Positions 44,671-53,656 of a DNA stretch of 64,000 nt are shown here, one piece after another. Under the pieces are notes generated by a model. It saw nothing but the letters and a program-made list of their open reading frames with translations, was not told where the DNA came from and searched no databases. Both the position numbers and the translations under genes were made by a program. Where the stretch lies: the NCBI GenBank assembly GCA_947504195.1, contig CANNGN010000003.1:62001-126000 (forward strand), given 5' to 3'. Source of the stretch: an uncultured Vibrio sp. Lineage in GTDB: Bacteria > Pseudomonadota > Gammaproteobacteria > Enterobacterales > Vibrionaceae. The first letter of the stretch is position 1. Each line of letters begins with the position of its first letter.

Positions 44671-47076
44671 CTAGATTGAGCGACAAATTTGAGACTCAAT
44701 AAAGCGATCAGCCGGTACAGGATGACCAAAGTAATATCCTTGATGATCTTGACAGCCAAGATCGACGAGTAGGTCTCGCTGAGTACGAGTTTCGACGCCT
44801 TCAGCAATGACTTCTAAATCCAAATTTTTCGCCATCGATAAGATAACTTCAATAAGTGGAGACGTGTTTGAGCCATCGGTTAGACCAACAACAAATGAAC
44901 GGTCTATTTTCAGTTCATCAATCGGAAGTTCTTTTAAATACCTTAACGATGAGTAGCCTGTGCCAAAGTCGTCAATAGAGAATGAAATCCCTCTCGCTTT
45001 TAATTGAAGCATTTTTGTTTTGGCGAGTTCAAAGTTATTTAACAGTAAGTTTTCTGTGATTTCTATAATGATCAGGTCTCCCGGCACATTATATTTATCA
45101 AGCAAGTCAAGAACGTAAGATACAAAGTCAACTTGTAGAAAAAACGTTGGGCTAATATTTATGGCAAGATTATCAAATTCATTTAGAGCCTCACCTTCAC
45201 GCCATTTGGTTAAGTGAAGAATGCTCTTTTCGATTACCCATTTATCAATGTCAATAATAAGCCCGGTTTCTTCGGCATGAGGAATAAAAAAGTTAGGCAT
45301 AACTAACCCGAGTTTAGGGTGATTCCACCGCACAAGCACCTCCCCTCTTAGCACATCGTTACAGGCATTCACCTGAGATTGAATCCAAATTTCAAAATGG
45401 TCTTCGGCGAGTGCTTGATGAATTCCCTCTTCCAATTCGAGCAGGTGCTGAGCGGCGTATTGCATTTCTCTCTTGAAAAACTGAACGCCGTTTCGCCCCA
45501 ATGATTTTGATTTGTACATCGCGGTGTCAGCACGTCTAATGAGTTCATTCGCATCCACGTCATCATTAGGAAAAAACACAATCCCTATACTCGCCGTTGT
45601 ATGGAGCGTCACATCCTTAAGTTCGAGTGGTTGAGAAATAGACGCTAATAGTTCGCTTGAAAGTTTCATTGCTTTTTCAGCAGCATATTCTAGGTTATCG
45701 GCTAAATTAGGGATCCCTACCACGAACTCATCACCTCCGATACGACCACAAATTGTTTTCGTATTAAATGTCGACTTTGTTCTAGAGGCGATTTCGACTA
45801 ATACTAAGTCTCCAATAAGATGTCCTAGGGAATCATTGATATTTTTAAATTGGTCCAAGTCAAAGTAAAACAATGCTCCATATTGATTTTGTTCTTGATG
45901 GTCTAGAATTAGCTCTTCAATTTGTTGGGAAAAAAGGCTGCGATTCGCTAAATGCGTCAGGGAATCATAATAGGCGAGCTCATGAATTTTCATTTGCGTA
46001 TGTACCCGCTCAGTGACATCTCGAGCATTGATCATCACAAAGGTCTCACCATCAACTTCAAAGTGGGTAGCTCGACACTCTAAGTTTACGTTTACACTTT
46101 TCTCGTCGTCTGTTCTTCGAAAAGTATCATCATAACTGTGCACCTTCTGCCCGATGATCTTAGTAAAAAGAGCTTCCATTTCATCACTTGAATAGTCCAA
46201 GCTGAATTCAGCTATGCTTTTGGCTTCGATTTGATTAAAGCTCTGCCCCACCAGTCGTTCAGCTACATTGTTAACCAGGTAAATCTGAGAATCAGGGTGA
46301 CAAAGAAACATTGCATCACTGGCGTTTTCCATTAACATCCGTGAAAAACGTTCGCCTTGTTTAAGGCTGTCTAACATCTCATTGAGCTTATGAGATACTT
46401 CCTTATTTGATGTCCACTCCTTACTGAATTGCTTAACTAATAAGCCAAGCTCATCTTCTTTTGTATAAGGTAAAGGGAAAATGCTTTTATTTGAACTGAG
46501 GTCCGTGACCCATTGAGCGATGTTCATCACCGGCCTAGAAATATAAATATAACTCAGCATGGCGAGAATAGTCGCTAGAAGTAGGGTAAATATTACCGAA
46601 GTTTCCAGGTTGATCTTAACGCTTTCGGCTAACTCATTCGCTAACAATGATTCATCAATATAGAGAGTTAATTTTGCGTACCTGCCTTTCGAATTAACAT
46701 CAATATCAAAGGATTGCTCAGCAGGGATCTCGGCTAAATAGGCAGAAAACTGAAGATAGGGCGACATTGGATATGTGTCGGAGCGTAACGAATCACCAAG
46801 CAGATCCCCAAAATCATCAAAAAACGTTGCGCGTTTTATCAGCGGTTGTCGAATAATAGAGATTAATATCTCATGCACTTGTTGTTCATCTAAAGTATAA
46901 ACCGCACGACTAAGCGTATCTCTATGCAGATCGACCGTACGAGTAATACTTTGAGCTTGTTCTACCCTATCTTTTTGTATATTAAGATAAACATTAATGA
47001 CAGAGGAAATACCACAGCAAAACAGCGAAATAACAAAAACATAAATGGTTTGCTTGACAGAAATACTCAATTTCAT
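44671..47076 (-). CDS. Membrane-bound PAS-GGDEF-EAL c-di-GMP enzyme
   Basis: 801-residue inner-membrane signalling protein. TM1 is at about 8-30, a periplasmic domain at about 31-158, TM2 at about 160-180, then a HAMP-like linker, a PAS domain (about 240-355), GGDEF (about 365-535) and EAL (about 545-790). The cyclase signature GGDEF (447-451) is intact. No RxxD inhibitory site is seen before it. In the phosphodiesterase domain the first motif reads EVL (579-581) instead of EAL, but ITENLL, DDFGTGYSSL, KIDRSFV and EGVET are kept, so activity is possible. It is 29 bases after a periplasmic solute-binding-protein gene, which suggests ligand control of c-di-GMP as in the NspS-MbaA system. Confidence 0.92.
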   Translation of the reverse strand: MKLSISVKQTIYVFVISLFCCGISSVINVYLNIQKDRVEQAQSITRTVDLHRDTLSRAVYTLDEQQVHEILISIIRQPLIKRATFFDDFGDLLGDSLRSDTYPMSPYLQFSAYLAEIPAEQSFDIDVNSKGRYAKLTLYIDESLLANELAESVKINLETSVIFTLLLATILAMLSYIYISRPVMNIAQWVTDLSSNKSIFPLPYTKEDELGLLVKQFSKEWTSNKEVSHKLNEMLDSLKQGERFSRMLMENASDAMFLCHPDSQIYLVNNVAERLVGQSFNQIEAKSIAEFSLDYSSDEMEALFTKIIGQKVHSYDDTFRRTDDEKSVNVNLECRATHFEVDGETFVMINARDVTERVHTQMKIHELAYYDSLTHLANRSLFSQQIEELILDHQEQNQYGALFYFDLDQFKNINDSLGHLIGDLVLVEIASRTKSTFNTKTICGRIGGDEFVVGIPNLADNLEYAAEKAMKLSSELLASISQPLELKDVTLHTTASIGIVFFPNDDVDANELIRRADTAMYKSKSLGRNGVQFFKREMQYAAQHLLELEEGIHQALAEDHFEIWIQSQVNACNDVLRGEVLVRWNHPKLGLVMPNFFIPHAEETGLIIDIDKWVIEKSILHLTKWREGEALNEFDNLAINISPTFFLQVDFVSYVLDLLDKYNVPGDLIIIEITENLLLNNFELAKTKMLQLKARGISFSIDDFGTGYSSLRYLKELPIDELKIDRSFVVGLTDGSNTSPLIEVILSMAKNLDLEVIAEGVETRTQRDLLVDLGCQDHQGYYFGHPVPADRFIESQICRSI

Positions 47077-47105
47077 CTTGATCTACCCATCGATACAAAT
47101 ACACA

Positions 47106-47834
47106 TTAAAAGTATTTGCCCCTGAGTTGTTGGTATTTTCCATTCTGTTTTATTATTCGTAAGCCATGGTTAAACATTGATAATATATTCTCACTTTGAG
47201 GATAAAACCTACTGAGACATAAATGGAGCTCATTGGAAGCCACATCATCTATATAAGTCACCTTCAGATTGTCTTCCTCGTTCATTTTTTTGGCTGTGTG
47301 CAACGTGGGGATTTCTGGGCCATAGAACACATCCACACCTCGATGCAAAACGCGAATTAATGCTGAACGTACGTCTTTTGAAGGCGTATAATCAACATGA
47401 TGTGCACTAAGCTGATTTGTCGTTCCCCAACCATCAATCGTGGTCACACTATAGTTCGATAAATCAATCAAACTTTTAATACGATTTACATTCGTATCTT
47501 TTCGAGAAATGGCCGCTTGCCGTGTTGTACTAATAAAATCACTAAAGAGCATGTATTGCTCACGCCCTTCTCGCTTACTGCATGAAAGCGTACCGGCCAC
47601 TTCGCCAACTTTCATTAGCTTCATAACTCGCTTCCAAGGAAGAACCTCGAAAGCGACCGTTTGCCCACTTTCTCGAAAAGCCGCTGTTACTACATCAATA
47701 TCCATCCCAGATATTTCATTTTCGGTATTAATGATCATATAAGGAGGGTAATCGACGACATAAAACGTCAAAGGCTCTTGTGAAGAAACTAAACTGCTAA
47801 AAAGTAGAAAAATTAATAAACTATATTTACGCAT
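47106..47834 (-). CDS. Periplasmic solute-binding protein (SBP_bac_3 type), probable sensor partner
   Basis: 242-residue protein with a signal peptide (residues 1-18, MRKYSLLIFLLFSSLVSS) and the type 3 binding-protein start PLTFYVVDYPPYMIINTENE. There is no ABC transporter beside it. It is co-transcribed with the GGDEF-EAL gene (29 bases downstream). It most likely binds a small ligand in the periplasm and controls the periplasmic domain of the enzyme. The ligand is unknown, and amino acids or related compounds are usual for this fold. Confidence 0.88.
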   Translation of the reverse strand: MRKYSLLIFLLFSSLVSSQEPLTFYVVDYPPYMIINTENEISGMDIDVVTAAFRESGQTVAFEVLPWKRVMKLMKVGEVAGTLSCSKREGREQYMLFSDFISTTRQAAISRKDTNVNRIKSLIDLSNYSVTTIDGWGTTNQLSAHHVDYTPSKDVRSALIRVLHRGVDVFYGPEIPTLHTAKKMNEEDNLKVTYIDDVASNELHLCLSRFYPQSENILSMFNHGLRIIKQNGKYQQLRGKYF

Positions 47835-47915
47835 TCTTTAACTCGCAGCATATTCATTATAAATTTACGTTAACTGTTTATGCCAATAAATACAACTTGG
47901 CTACTTAACAATAAG

Positions 47916-47929
47916 AGGTGCCAGACACC
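47916..47929 (-). repeat. Short REP-like dyad (GGTGTCTGGCACCT)
   Basis: In the 217-base gap between the ABC exporter and the binding-protein gene, the minus strand reads GGTGTCTGGCACCTCTTATT, a short imperfect dyad. Similar GGTGTCTGGCACC words recur between genes in many gammaproteobacteria. One copy only is present here, so the call is tentative. Confidence 0.3.
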
Positions 47930-48051
47930 AAACTGTATGATTCAATTAACTCATTTAAATTGGCGTGTGAAATGCTGACTGTATTAGTGTGACCTCCTCC
48001 CAAAAAATAGGAATAGACCAATTGCTGGGAGGGTATTGATAGAGTGAAACC

Positions 48052-49851
48052 TTATACTTGAGCGCCATACAAGGTTTGATAAAGCCCATCTTGTGTCACA
48101 AGTTCGTGATGTCGCCCAGATTGAATTACTCTGCCATCTTCTAGCACATAAATAAGATCTGCCTGCTTCACAGCCGATAGACGATGGGCAACAATTAAGG
48201 TTGTACGCCCTACTAAAAATTCATCCAGTGCACGATGCAATTTCGATTCCGTTACGGTATCAAGTGCAGAGGTCGCTTCATCTAATATCACAAAGTCAGG
48301 TTCAGCGAGTACCATACGAGCGATCGCTAGGCGTTGTTTCTGTCCACCAGAAAGTGTCATGCCTTGTCGACCTAACTGAGTGTCAAGTTGGTAAGGAAGT
48401 TCTCTAACAAAGTCGTCAAGTTGAGCAATGCGCAGTGCATTCCACAAGGCTTGACCGTCGAAATTTTCTCCCAGAGAAAGGTTTTCCCTTAGCGTATCGT
48501 TAAAAATCATTGGGTGCTGTAACACAACCGCAAGCCTTTCTCTCAATGGTTCATAACCCACACTTTCTATCGCATGACCATTAACCAAAATTTCTCCCTC
48601 TGACTTTTGATATACCCCAAGCAGAAGTTGAATTAAGGTCGATTTTCCACCTCCAGAAGCTCCCACTAACGCAACGCGTCGACCTTTTGGAATCGTTAAG
48701 TTAAGCCCTTCAATCACGTTTCTTTCTGAGTTATAGGCAAAACCAATTTTCTGAAATTCCACATCAAAAGATTCGCCTTTGGTAAAAGGGTTTACCGTCG
48801 GCGTGTATGTTTTTTCCTCTTCCAACTGAAGAAGAGTATTCAGCCGTTTCATTGCAGCAGATGCGCTAAACCAAGAATATTGGATGCTAAGCAAATCTTG
48901 TATTGGTGAAAGCATGTACCAAAGGTAGCCAAATATCGCAAAAATCTGACCTACCGATAAATCCCCAAATAGCACCATGATCATGGCAACGGCTCGAAAG
49001 ATCTCGAACCCAATTAAAAACAGTAAAAACGAAAGCCGATTGGCCGCATCCGATTGCCAAGCATAGTTGTCGGCATCGTGGCGAATATCATCGGCATCGA
49101 CACGCAGCCGCCGCAGGTATTCCCGATCTCGATTCGATGCTCGAAGTTGATAAAGCCCATCTAATGTTTCAACCAAACGTTGCTGAAAACGCTCAAAAGA
49201 GCGATTCTCTTTCTTTTTCAGCTGCTTTACTTTCTGTCCCATCTTTTTCGACAAGTAAATGATGATTGGATTAAGCAACAAAATAAACAGAGCTAGCCGC
49301 CAATCAAGCCAGAATAAAACGATTGATATTCCAATTGTGGACAAAATACTGACCACAAAACGACTCAGCGTTGAGCCAATAAAATTGTCAACCGTTTCGA
49401 TGTCAGTTACAAGGTGCGAAGTGAGTGAACCACTACCTTGTTGTTCATACTGACGCATACTGATTCGACCTAGCTTTTCAATCAGTACTTTGCGTAGTTC
49501 ACAGGTTAAAGATTTAGAAATAAGCGTAAATTGACGGGTTTGTACGATGTTTAGCATCTGGCTTACTAGCCGCATTATGATGATGAAAACCAGTACAGCC
49601 CCAATATATCCGGCTGGAGTTTGGAGTGATTGTGGAAGTATAAAGTCTAATAATTCGATGCCGGTACTGGGTTTTTCTAACAATACTTCATCGACCAATA
49701 CAGGCAATAGCATTGGAATAGGAACACTGATACATGCCGCCATTAAAGCAATAATATTCGCGACGACGAGCTTCCTTTTATGGGCGCGTACCTCTGTATA
49801 AAGCCATTGAATATTAATTTTTTCTAATAAGTTATTCGCCACGATTCTCAT
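48052..49851 (-). CDS. ABC exporter, fused permease-ATPase (MsbA-like)
   Basis: 599-residue half-transporter. Six helices lie at about 28-50, 80-103, 160-180, 183-203, 270-290 and 295-320. The ATPase domain has Walker A GASGGGKST (397-405), LSGGQ (500-504) and Walker B VILDE (521-525). It would work as a homodimer exporting a hydrophobic or amphipathic compound. It directly follows hutA and its terminator (54-base gap) in the heme locus, so a role in heme or porphyrin handling or iron-stress lipid export is possible but unproven. No ribosome site is visible at the ATG. A GTG three codons later is an alternative start. Confidence 0.88.
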   Translation of the reverse strand: MRIVANNLLEKINIQWLYTEVRAHKRKLVVANIIALMAACISVPIPMLLPVLVDEVLLEKPSTGIELLDFILPQSLQTPAGYIGAVLVFIIIMRLVSQMLNIVQTRQFTLISKSLTCELRKVLIEKLGRISMRQYEQQGSGSLTSHLVTDIETVDNFIGSTLSRFVVSILSTIGISIVLFWLDWRLALFILLLNPIIIYLSKKMGQKVKQLKKKENRSFERFQQRLVETLDGLYQLRASNRDREYLRRLRVDADDIRHDADNYAWQSDAANRLSFLLFLIGFEIFRAVAMIMVLFGDLSVGQIFAIFGYLWYMLSPIQDLLSIQYSWFSASAAMKRLNTLLQLEEEKTYTPTVNPFTKGESFDVEFQKIGFAYNSERNVIEGLNLTIPKGRRVALVGASGGGKSTLIQLLLGVYQKSEGEILVNGHAIESVGYEPLRERLAVVLQHPMIFNDTLRENLSLGENFDGQALWNALRIAQLDDFVRELPYQLDTQLGRQGMTLSGGQKQRLAIARMVLAEPDFVILDEATSALDTVTESKLHRALDEFLVGRTTLIVAHRLSAVKQADLIYVLEDGRVIQSGRHHELVTQDGLYQTLYGAQV

Positions 49852-49854
49852 CCA

Positions 49855-49884
49855 TAAAAAAGCCGCCTTAAAACTTCAGGCGGC
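49855..49884 (-). terminator. Intrinsic terminator after hutA
   Basis: Stem GCCGCCT / AGGCGGC (7 bp, 9-base loop), followed on the minus strand by six T residues. It ends only a few bases before the ATG of the ABC exporter, so exporter expression depends on read-through or on a promoter within hutA. Confidence 0.85.
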
Positions 49885-49905
49885 AACAAGGTTACGGTGT
49901 ATCAA

Positions 49906-52050
49906 CTAGAATTGGTAGTCTACTGATACGCCCCAATTACGCCCTGGTTGGGAAACGCTGTCGATGCTGTTCAAGTTAAACCCTGAACCTGTTCGCCCAG
50001 AAAGGTCACTGTAAAGCCAATACTTTTCGTCGAACGCATTAAATAAACCAGCCGTAACGGTTAAATCATTCATCGGATGGTAGTATGCCGTTAGATCAAC
50101 AGTGGTATAGCTCGGCGCGTCTACGTTCTCTTCTGATTGCCATTCATCTTTGGTCGCCACCCATTTAACATTTAACGCGGTACCATAAGACTCGCGGTCC
50201 AATCCGAAGCCAACGACGCTAGTCAAAGGTGCAACGGAATCAAGCGAGCTTTTCGTTTTCTTATCCTGCCCATCTAAATAGGCTACTGACAGTCGAGCGT
50301 AACTTCCTTCTGGTGCACTAAATGCTTGGTCTAATCGTAATTTAGAACTAAATTCAATGCCATAGATCTCAACTTCATCCAAGTTCATCTTAGTGTAAAC
50401 GTCTCTTCCGCCATCTTGGCCTGTAATTTCTTGAGTAATGAAGTCGGTATAGTCATTATAAAAAGTTGCCACTTCAAAACTTGTTGAGTTGTATTCACCT
50501 CGAAGACCAAGTTCATACGCCGTACTTCTTTCTGCTTTTAAATCAGGGTTCGCTTCAAATACGGCACCTTGGTTATAGGAATAGTACAAGTCATAAACCG
50601 TTGGCGCTTTAAATCCTTGGCTAATTTGACCAAACAGAGACAGTTGCTGGTTAAGGTGATAAACCGACCCGAGTTTACCCGTTATTGCGCTGTCCTCATT
50701 TTTATCAAATTCAGTAGAGTAGCCAGCATCTGTCGACGGGTCAGCGGTAAATGAGTCGTAACGAAGACCGGCAGTTAACACTAATCTGTCATCCATTAAA
50801 TACGCTTGGTCTTGAACAAAGACACCTAACTGAGTCACTGTAGCATCAGGAATCGATGTGCTTCCCGGACTCTCTGTCCCTAAATCATACAAATGGTCCG
50901 TATTATTAAGACTAAAATCATTTCCGACATAATTCGCCCCATAAGTAATTTCATGGGAAGAATTGGACGCGATAATCAATTTAGAAAGTTGAGCATTAAG
51001 TTGAATTGACTTATCTGATGAGTCTCTTTCTCTCATTCGGAAACCGTAAAGAGGCGTAGTGTCGTAATTTTTAGACGACGAGCGAGAATCTTGATAATCG
51101 ATTGACCAATCTAGTGAATCTGCATAGGCACTGTTCATCAACATGTTATGTTCGAAGCCTATTCGGAAACGTTCATTCACATCTTCATTATAGTTATCAA
51201 TGTAGGTAAATTGTGGACCTAGTGATACACCGTTGTAGTTCAACTCATCTTCATCATATTGGTGATTATAATACTCTAGCGTGACGCCAATTCGATGGGT
51301 GTCATTCACTTGATAAAATGCTTTACCAAGTAAATTACTTACTTGTTTATCCGCAGGGTTTGCCGCACCTCGTTCAGTGCCTTCTACGTCTAAACCTGAA
51401 CTGTGAGTTTCTGTTTCATGCCCTTGTGAATAGGTCGCCATCAGAAGCGTTTCGAGTTTGTCTTTTCGCATTGCCCAACTAAGCGTGGTCTTAAACTCCT
51501 CACTCGCTGAAGCGTATCCCGTTTTAACGCCAAATCGATGTTCATTCTCATCAGTAATTAGGAGATCTTCTGGGTTTTTCGTGCGCATTAGCACCACTCC
51601 ACCCAATGCATCTGAGCCATACAATGTGGAGGATGGACCTTTGTTCACTTCAATCGATTGCAAGGTATCAACTTCGATAGTATTCGGGTATTTACGTTGT
51701 TCTGTCGAGCCTGGGTTGTATGAACTCGGCTGTTGAACGCCATCCACCATCATTTTGACACGACTTTGTTCGACGCCACGAATGTTAATGCCAGAAATAC
51801 CGAATCGTCCCGACCCGATAGCATCGACACCCGGAGAATACGTTAGCGCTTGTTTTAGATCTCCTGCTAAATTTTTATCTAATGTCTCAGAAGAAACGGT
51901 GGTAATAGACGATGACACATCTTTCTTAGTTTGTTCTGTGCGAGTCGCGGTTACCACAACCTCTTCTAAGGTAGACGTTTCAGCATTCACCATTGTGGGT
52001 AGCGCAAACAAACCACCGATCACAACAGCAATCTTTGTTTTATTGAACAT
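49906..52050 (-). CDS. hutA: TonB-dependent heme/hemoglobin receptor HutA-like
   Basis: 714-residue outer-membrane receptor. The signal peptide is residues 1-23, the TonB box region TLEEVVVTATRT follows (about 27-38), then a plug domain (about 45-150) and a beta-barrel ending in the C-terminal aromatic VSVDYQF. The heme-receptor signature appears as FKAP ... NPDL (about residues 495-525), close to the FRAP/NPNL boxes. A GGA-rich ribosome site precedes the ATG. It lies downstream of hutX-hutZ with a 120-base gap and is probably Fur-controlled through their promoter. Substrate heme versus hemoglobin cannot be separated by sequence. Confidence 0.92.
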   Translation of the reverse strand: MFNKTKIAVVIGGLFALPTMVNAETSTLEEVVVTATRTEQTKKDVSSSITTVSSETLDKNLAGDLKQALTYSPGVDAIGSGRFGISGINIRGVEQSRVKMMVDGVQQPSSYNPGSTEQRKYPNTIEVDTLQSIEVNKGPSSTLYGSDALGGVVLMRTKNPEDLLITDENEHRFGVKTGYASASEEFKTTLSWAMRKDKLETLLMATYSQGHETETHSSGLDVEGTERGAANPADKQVSNLLGKAFYQVNDTHRIGVTLEYYNHQYDEDELNYNGVSLGPQFTYIDNYNEDVNERFRIGFEHNMLMNSAYADSLDWSIDYQDSRSSSKNYDTTPLYGFRMRERDSSDKSIQLNAQLSKLIIASNSSHEITYGANYVGNDFSLNNTDHLYDLGTESPGSTSIPDATVTQLGVFVQDQAYLMDDRLVLTAGLRYDSFTADPSTDAGYSTEFDKNEDSAITGKLGSVYHLNQQLSLFGQISQGFKAPTVYDLYYSYNQGAVFEANPDLKAERSTAYELGLRGEYNSTSFEVATFYNDYTDFITQEITGQDGGRDVYTKMNLDEVEIYGIEFSSKLRLDQAFSAPEGSYARLSVAYLDGQDKKTKSSLDSVAPLTSVVGFGLDRESYGTALNVKWVATKDEWQSEENVDAPSYTTVDLTAYYHPMNDLTVTAGLFNAFDEKYWLYSDLSGRTGSGFNLNSIDSVSQPGRNWGVSVDYQF

Positions 52051-52170
52051 TTTTAATTCCTTTATCCTTTTTTAGGCAAACAAATCCCTTAGATGAAAAT
52101 AGTTCTTCATCCAATATCTTGATTTGTTTATTTTTTTTATAGTTGTCTAGTGATGACTAGACAGAAAGAC

Positions 52171-52698
52171 TTAGCTGGCCTTTGTTATTTTTGTGTGGCC
52201 ACGGTCTAAATGAACAAAACCCACCATATCGCTACCAGAAACATTAAACGCTTTACCAAAACCTTTGACAAAACGTCCTGAATCCGGAATAAGCTGATAC
52301 ATGTGAAAGTCGCCAAGTTCGCTCAAGTTGCTGACAATTTCGCCAAAACGCTGTTCTAATGCGTCAATCGCGATACGCCATTTAGAAGATTCTCGTTCAA
52401 TATGATGAGCGGTCGTATCGAAAGTTAACCTTTTCCGAGCGTAGATACTTTTCGCACTCTGTTCATCTTCTATCATCATGATCGAAACCTGATTATTGAA
52501 TTTTAGGTTTTGGCCATGCTTGGCGATATCACTCACCAAGATGTAGTAACCATCGGGTAGATAAACAAATGGCGTGTAACTGACATGAGGAAAACCCTCT
52601 GACGAAATTGTCGCCATCTGTACGGTTTGTTGTAGGCGACGAAACTCATCTATTTCTGGACCGATTTTGTTTTGAATTCTTACTTGTTTATTTTCCAT
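52171..52698 (-). CDS. hutZ: Heme utilisation protein HutZ (HugZ family)
   Basis: 175-residue cytoplasmic protein of the split-barrel FMN-binding-like fold. HutZ/HugZ proteins bind heme and open the porphyrin ring to release iron. Visible are the family segments TVQMATISSEGFPHVSYTPF (about 28-47) and LIPDSGRFVKGFGKAF (about 137-152). The start is ATG at 52698, with a GTG one codon upstream as alternative. It overlaps hutX by 11 bases, so both are translated from one message. Confidence 0.92.
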   Translation of the reverse strand: MENKQVRIQNKIGPEIDEFRRLQQTVQMATISSEGFPHVSYTPFVYLPDGYYILVSDIAKHGQNLKFNNQVSIMMIEDEQSAKSIYARKRLTFDTTAHHIERESSKWRIAIDALEQRFGEIVSNLSELGDFHMYQLIPDSGRFVKGFGKAFNVSGSDMVGFVHLDRGHTKITKAS

Positions 52699-53215
52699 CA
52701 CTGAGTTCCTGCTTTAACGTTTGAAATAATTCGACTTGCTCGGGAATTAACTGGCGCTTTTTATCTCTTCCCAAGTAGACTTTAAAGACACATTGACCGT
52801 GGATATCGTAAAAGCCGATAAAATGGCTTTCCACACCCCGAAACGGTTTACTGACGAAAGCAATGTAGCTGACAAGGTCAATCTTCAGATGTCCATGAAG
52901 TTCACCATTGTTCCCGCCGACTAAGTTGTAATACCCATGGCCTAACTTTCCTTTTGGAAATGGCGCTTTTACTTCAAATATTGAACCCGCAGAGTGAATA
53001 ATAGTCGTCACTGGGCCCCAGTCAGCCAACGTCTCAAGTATTAACTGACAATATTCTGAGTGAATACGAGTTACGTACTCTTGTGGCAAGGCTAACGTTA
53101 CGCCACCTTCCGACATCCCTAACTTAATCGCGATTTCTGCCACTGAAAGAGCTGGCTGCTCTTCAACTAACTTTTCCACTGCGATTTTGCATTGCGCTGC
53201 GGTGAGTTCTACCAC
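52688..53215 (-). CDS. hutX: Heme utilisation carrier protein HutX
   Basis: 175-residue cytoplasmic heme carrier that delivers heme to HutZ. The core LADWGPVTTIIHSAGSIFEV and KAPFPKGKLGHGYYNLVGG are family hallmarks. The GTG start at 53215 has AAAGGAG 9 bases upstream and gives the normal length. A TTG at 53254 would put the ribosome site inside the gene. It is first in the minus-strand hut transcript, after the divergent Fur-box promoter. HutW, which sits with hutX and hutZ in Vibrio cholerae, is not present here. Confidence 0.92.
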   Translation of the reverse strand: MVELTAAQCKIAVEKLVEEQPALSVAEIAIKLGMSEGGVTLALPQEYVTRIHSEYCQLILETLADWGPVTTIIHSAGSIFEVKAPFPKGKLGHGYYNLVGGNNGELHGHLKIDLVSYIAFVSKPFRGVESHFIGFYDIHGQCVFKVYLGRDKKRQLIPEQVELFQTLKQELSDGK

Positions 53216-53254
53216 TGAGAAATTCTCCTTTACCAAGCTCTTGTTTTTTAACAA

Positions 53255-53656
53255 ATATGTCAGTTATTGATTTAGAGAGGTGTTCTCAAATCAATAAACT
53301 CTATTGAAGTTCTTTTAAAAAAAAGCCTTCTAACCCTTACTAAACAAGGCATGAGCGACATTTTCCAGCATACTATCTTTTTCAAACTTAAATGTAAATG
53401 ATAATTGATCTTATTATCATTCGCATTGTATTATGACAAAATACAGAGGAAGAGATACTGGGTCATAAGGTACAACTTGCTCAAATTGGTCAATGTTTAT
53501 AAAAGCAGTCCTTATAGTGGTAAATGACTCACCCAATAAATCGCTAGGTATAATCGCTGATAAATCCGTATCGGCGTAAATGATTCTTAAACGGTTGGCT
53601 TTTCTCCAAATAACTCAAATAAATGCAATCAACATAATGATGGAAGAATCTCAATA
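53255..53656. other. Divergent promoter region of the hut genes
   Basis: 402 bases between hutX (minus) and hutB (plus), without a supported gene. It holds the Fur box and AT-rich stretches suited to promoters on both strands. Confidence 0.7.
53399..53419. promoter_or_regulatory. Fur box of the heme locus
   Basis: TGATAAT-N7-ATTATCA with perfect 7-bp arms, same layout as the Fur box at 44538-44558. It is placed about 185 bases before hutX and about 240 before hutB in the divergent gap. The match to the 19-base consensus is 13 of 19, with the mismatches in the centre. Confidence 0.75.

Noticed and set aside
44616..44807. 63-codon minus-strand frame at the end of the GGDEF-EAL gene
   Set aside because: Mostly inside the 3' end of the confirmed gene in another frame, without ribosome site.
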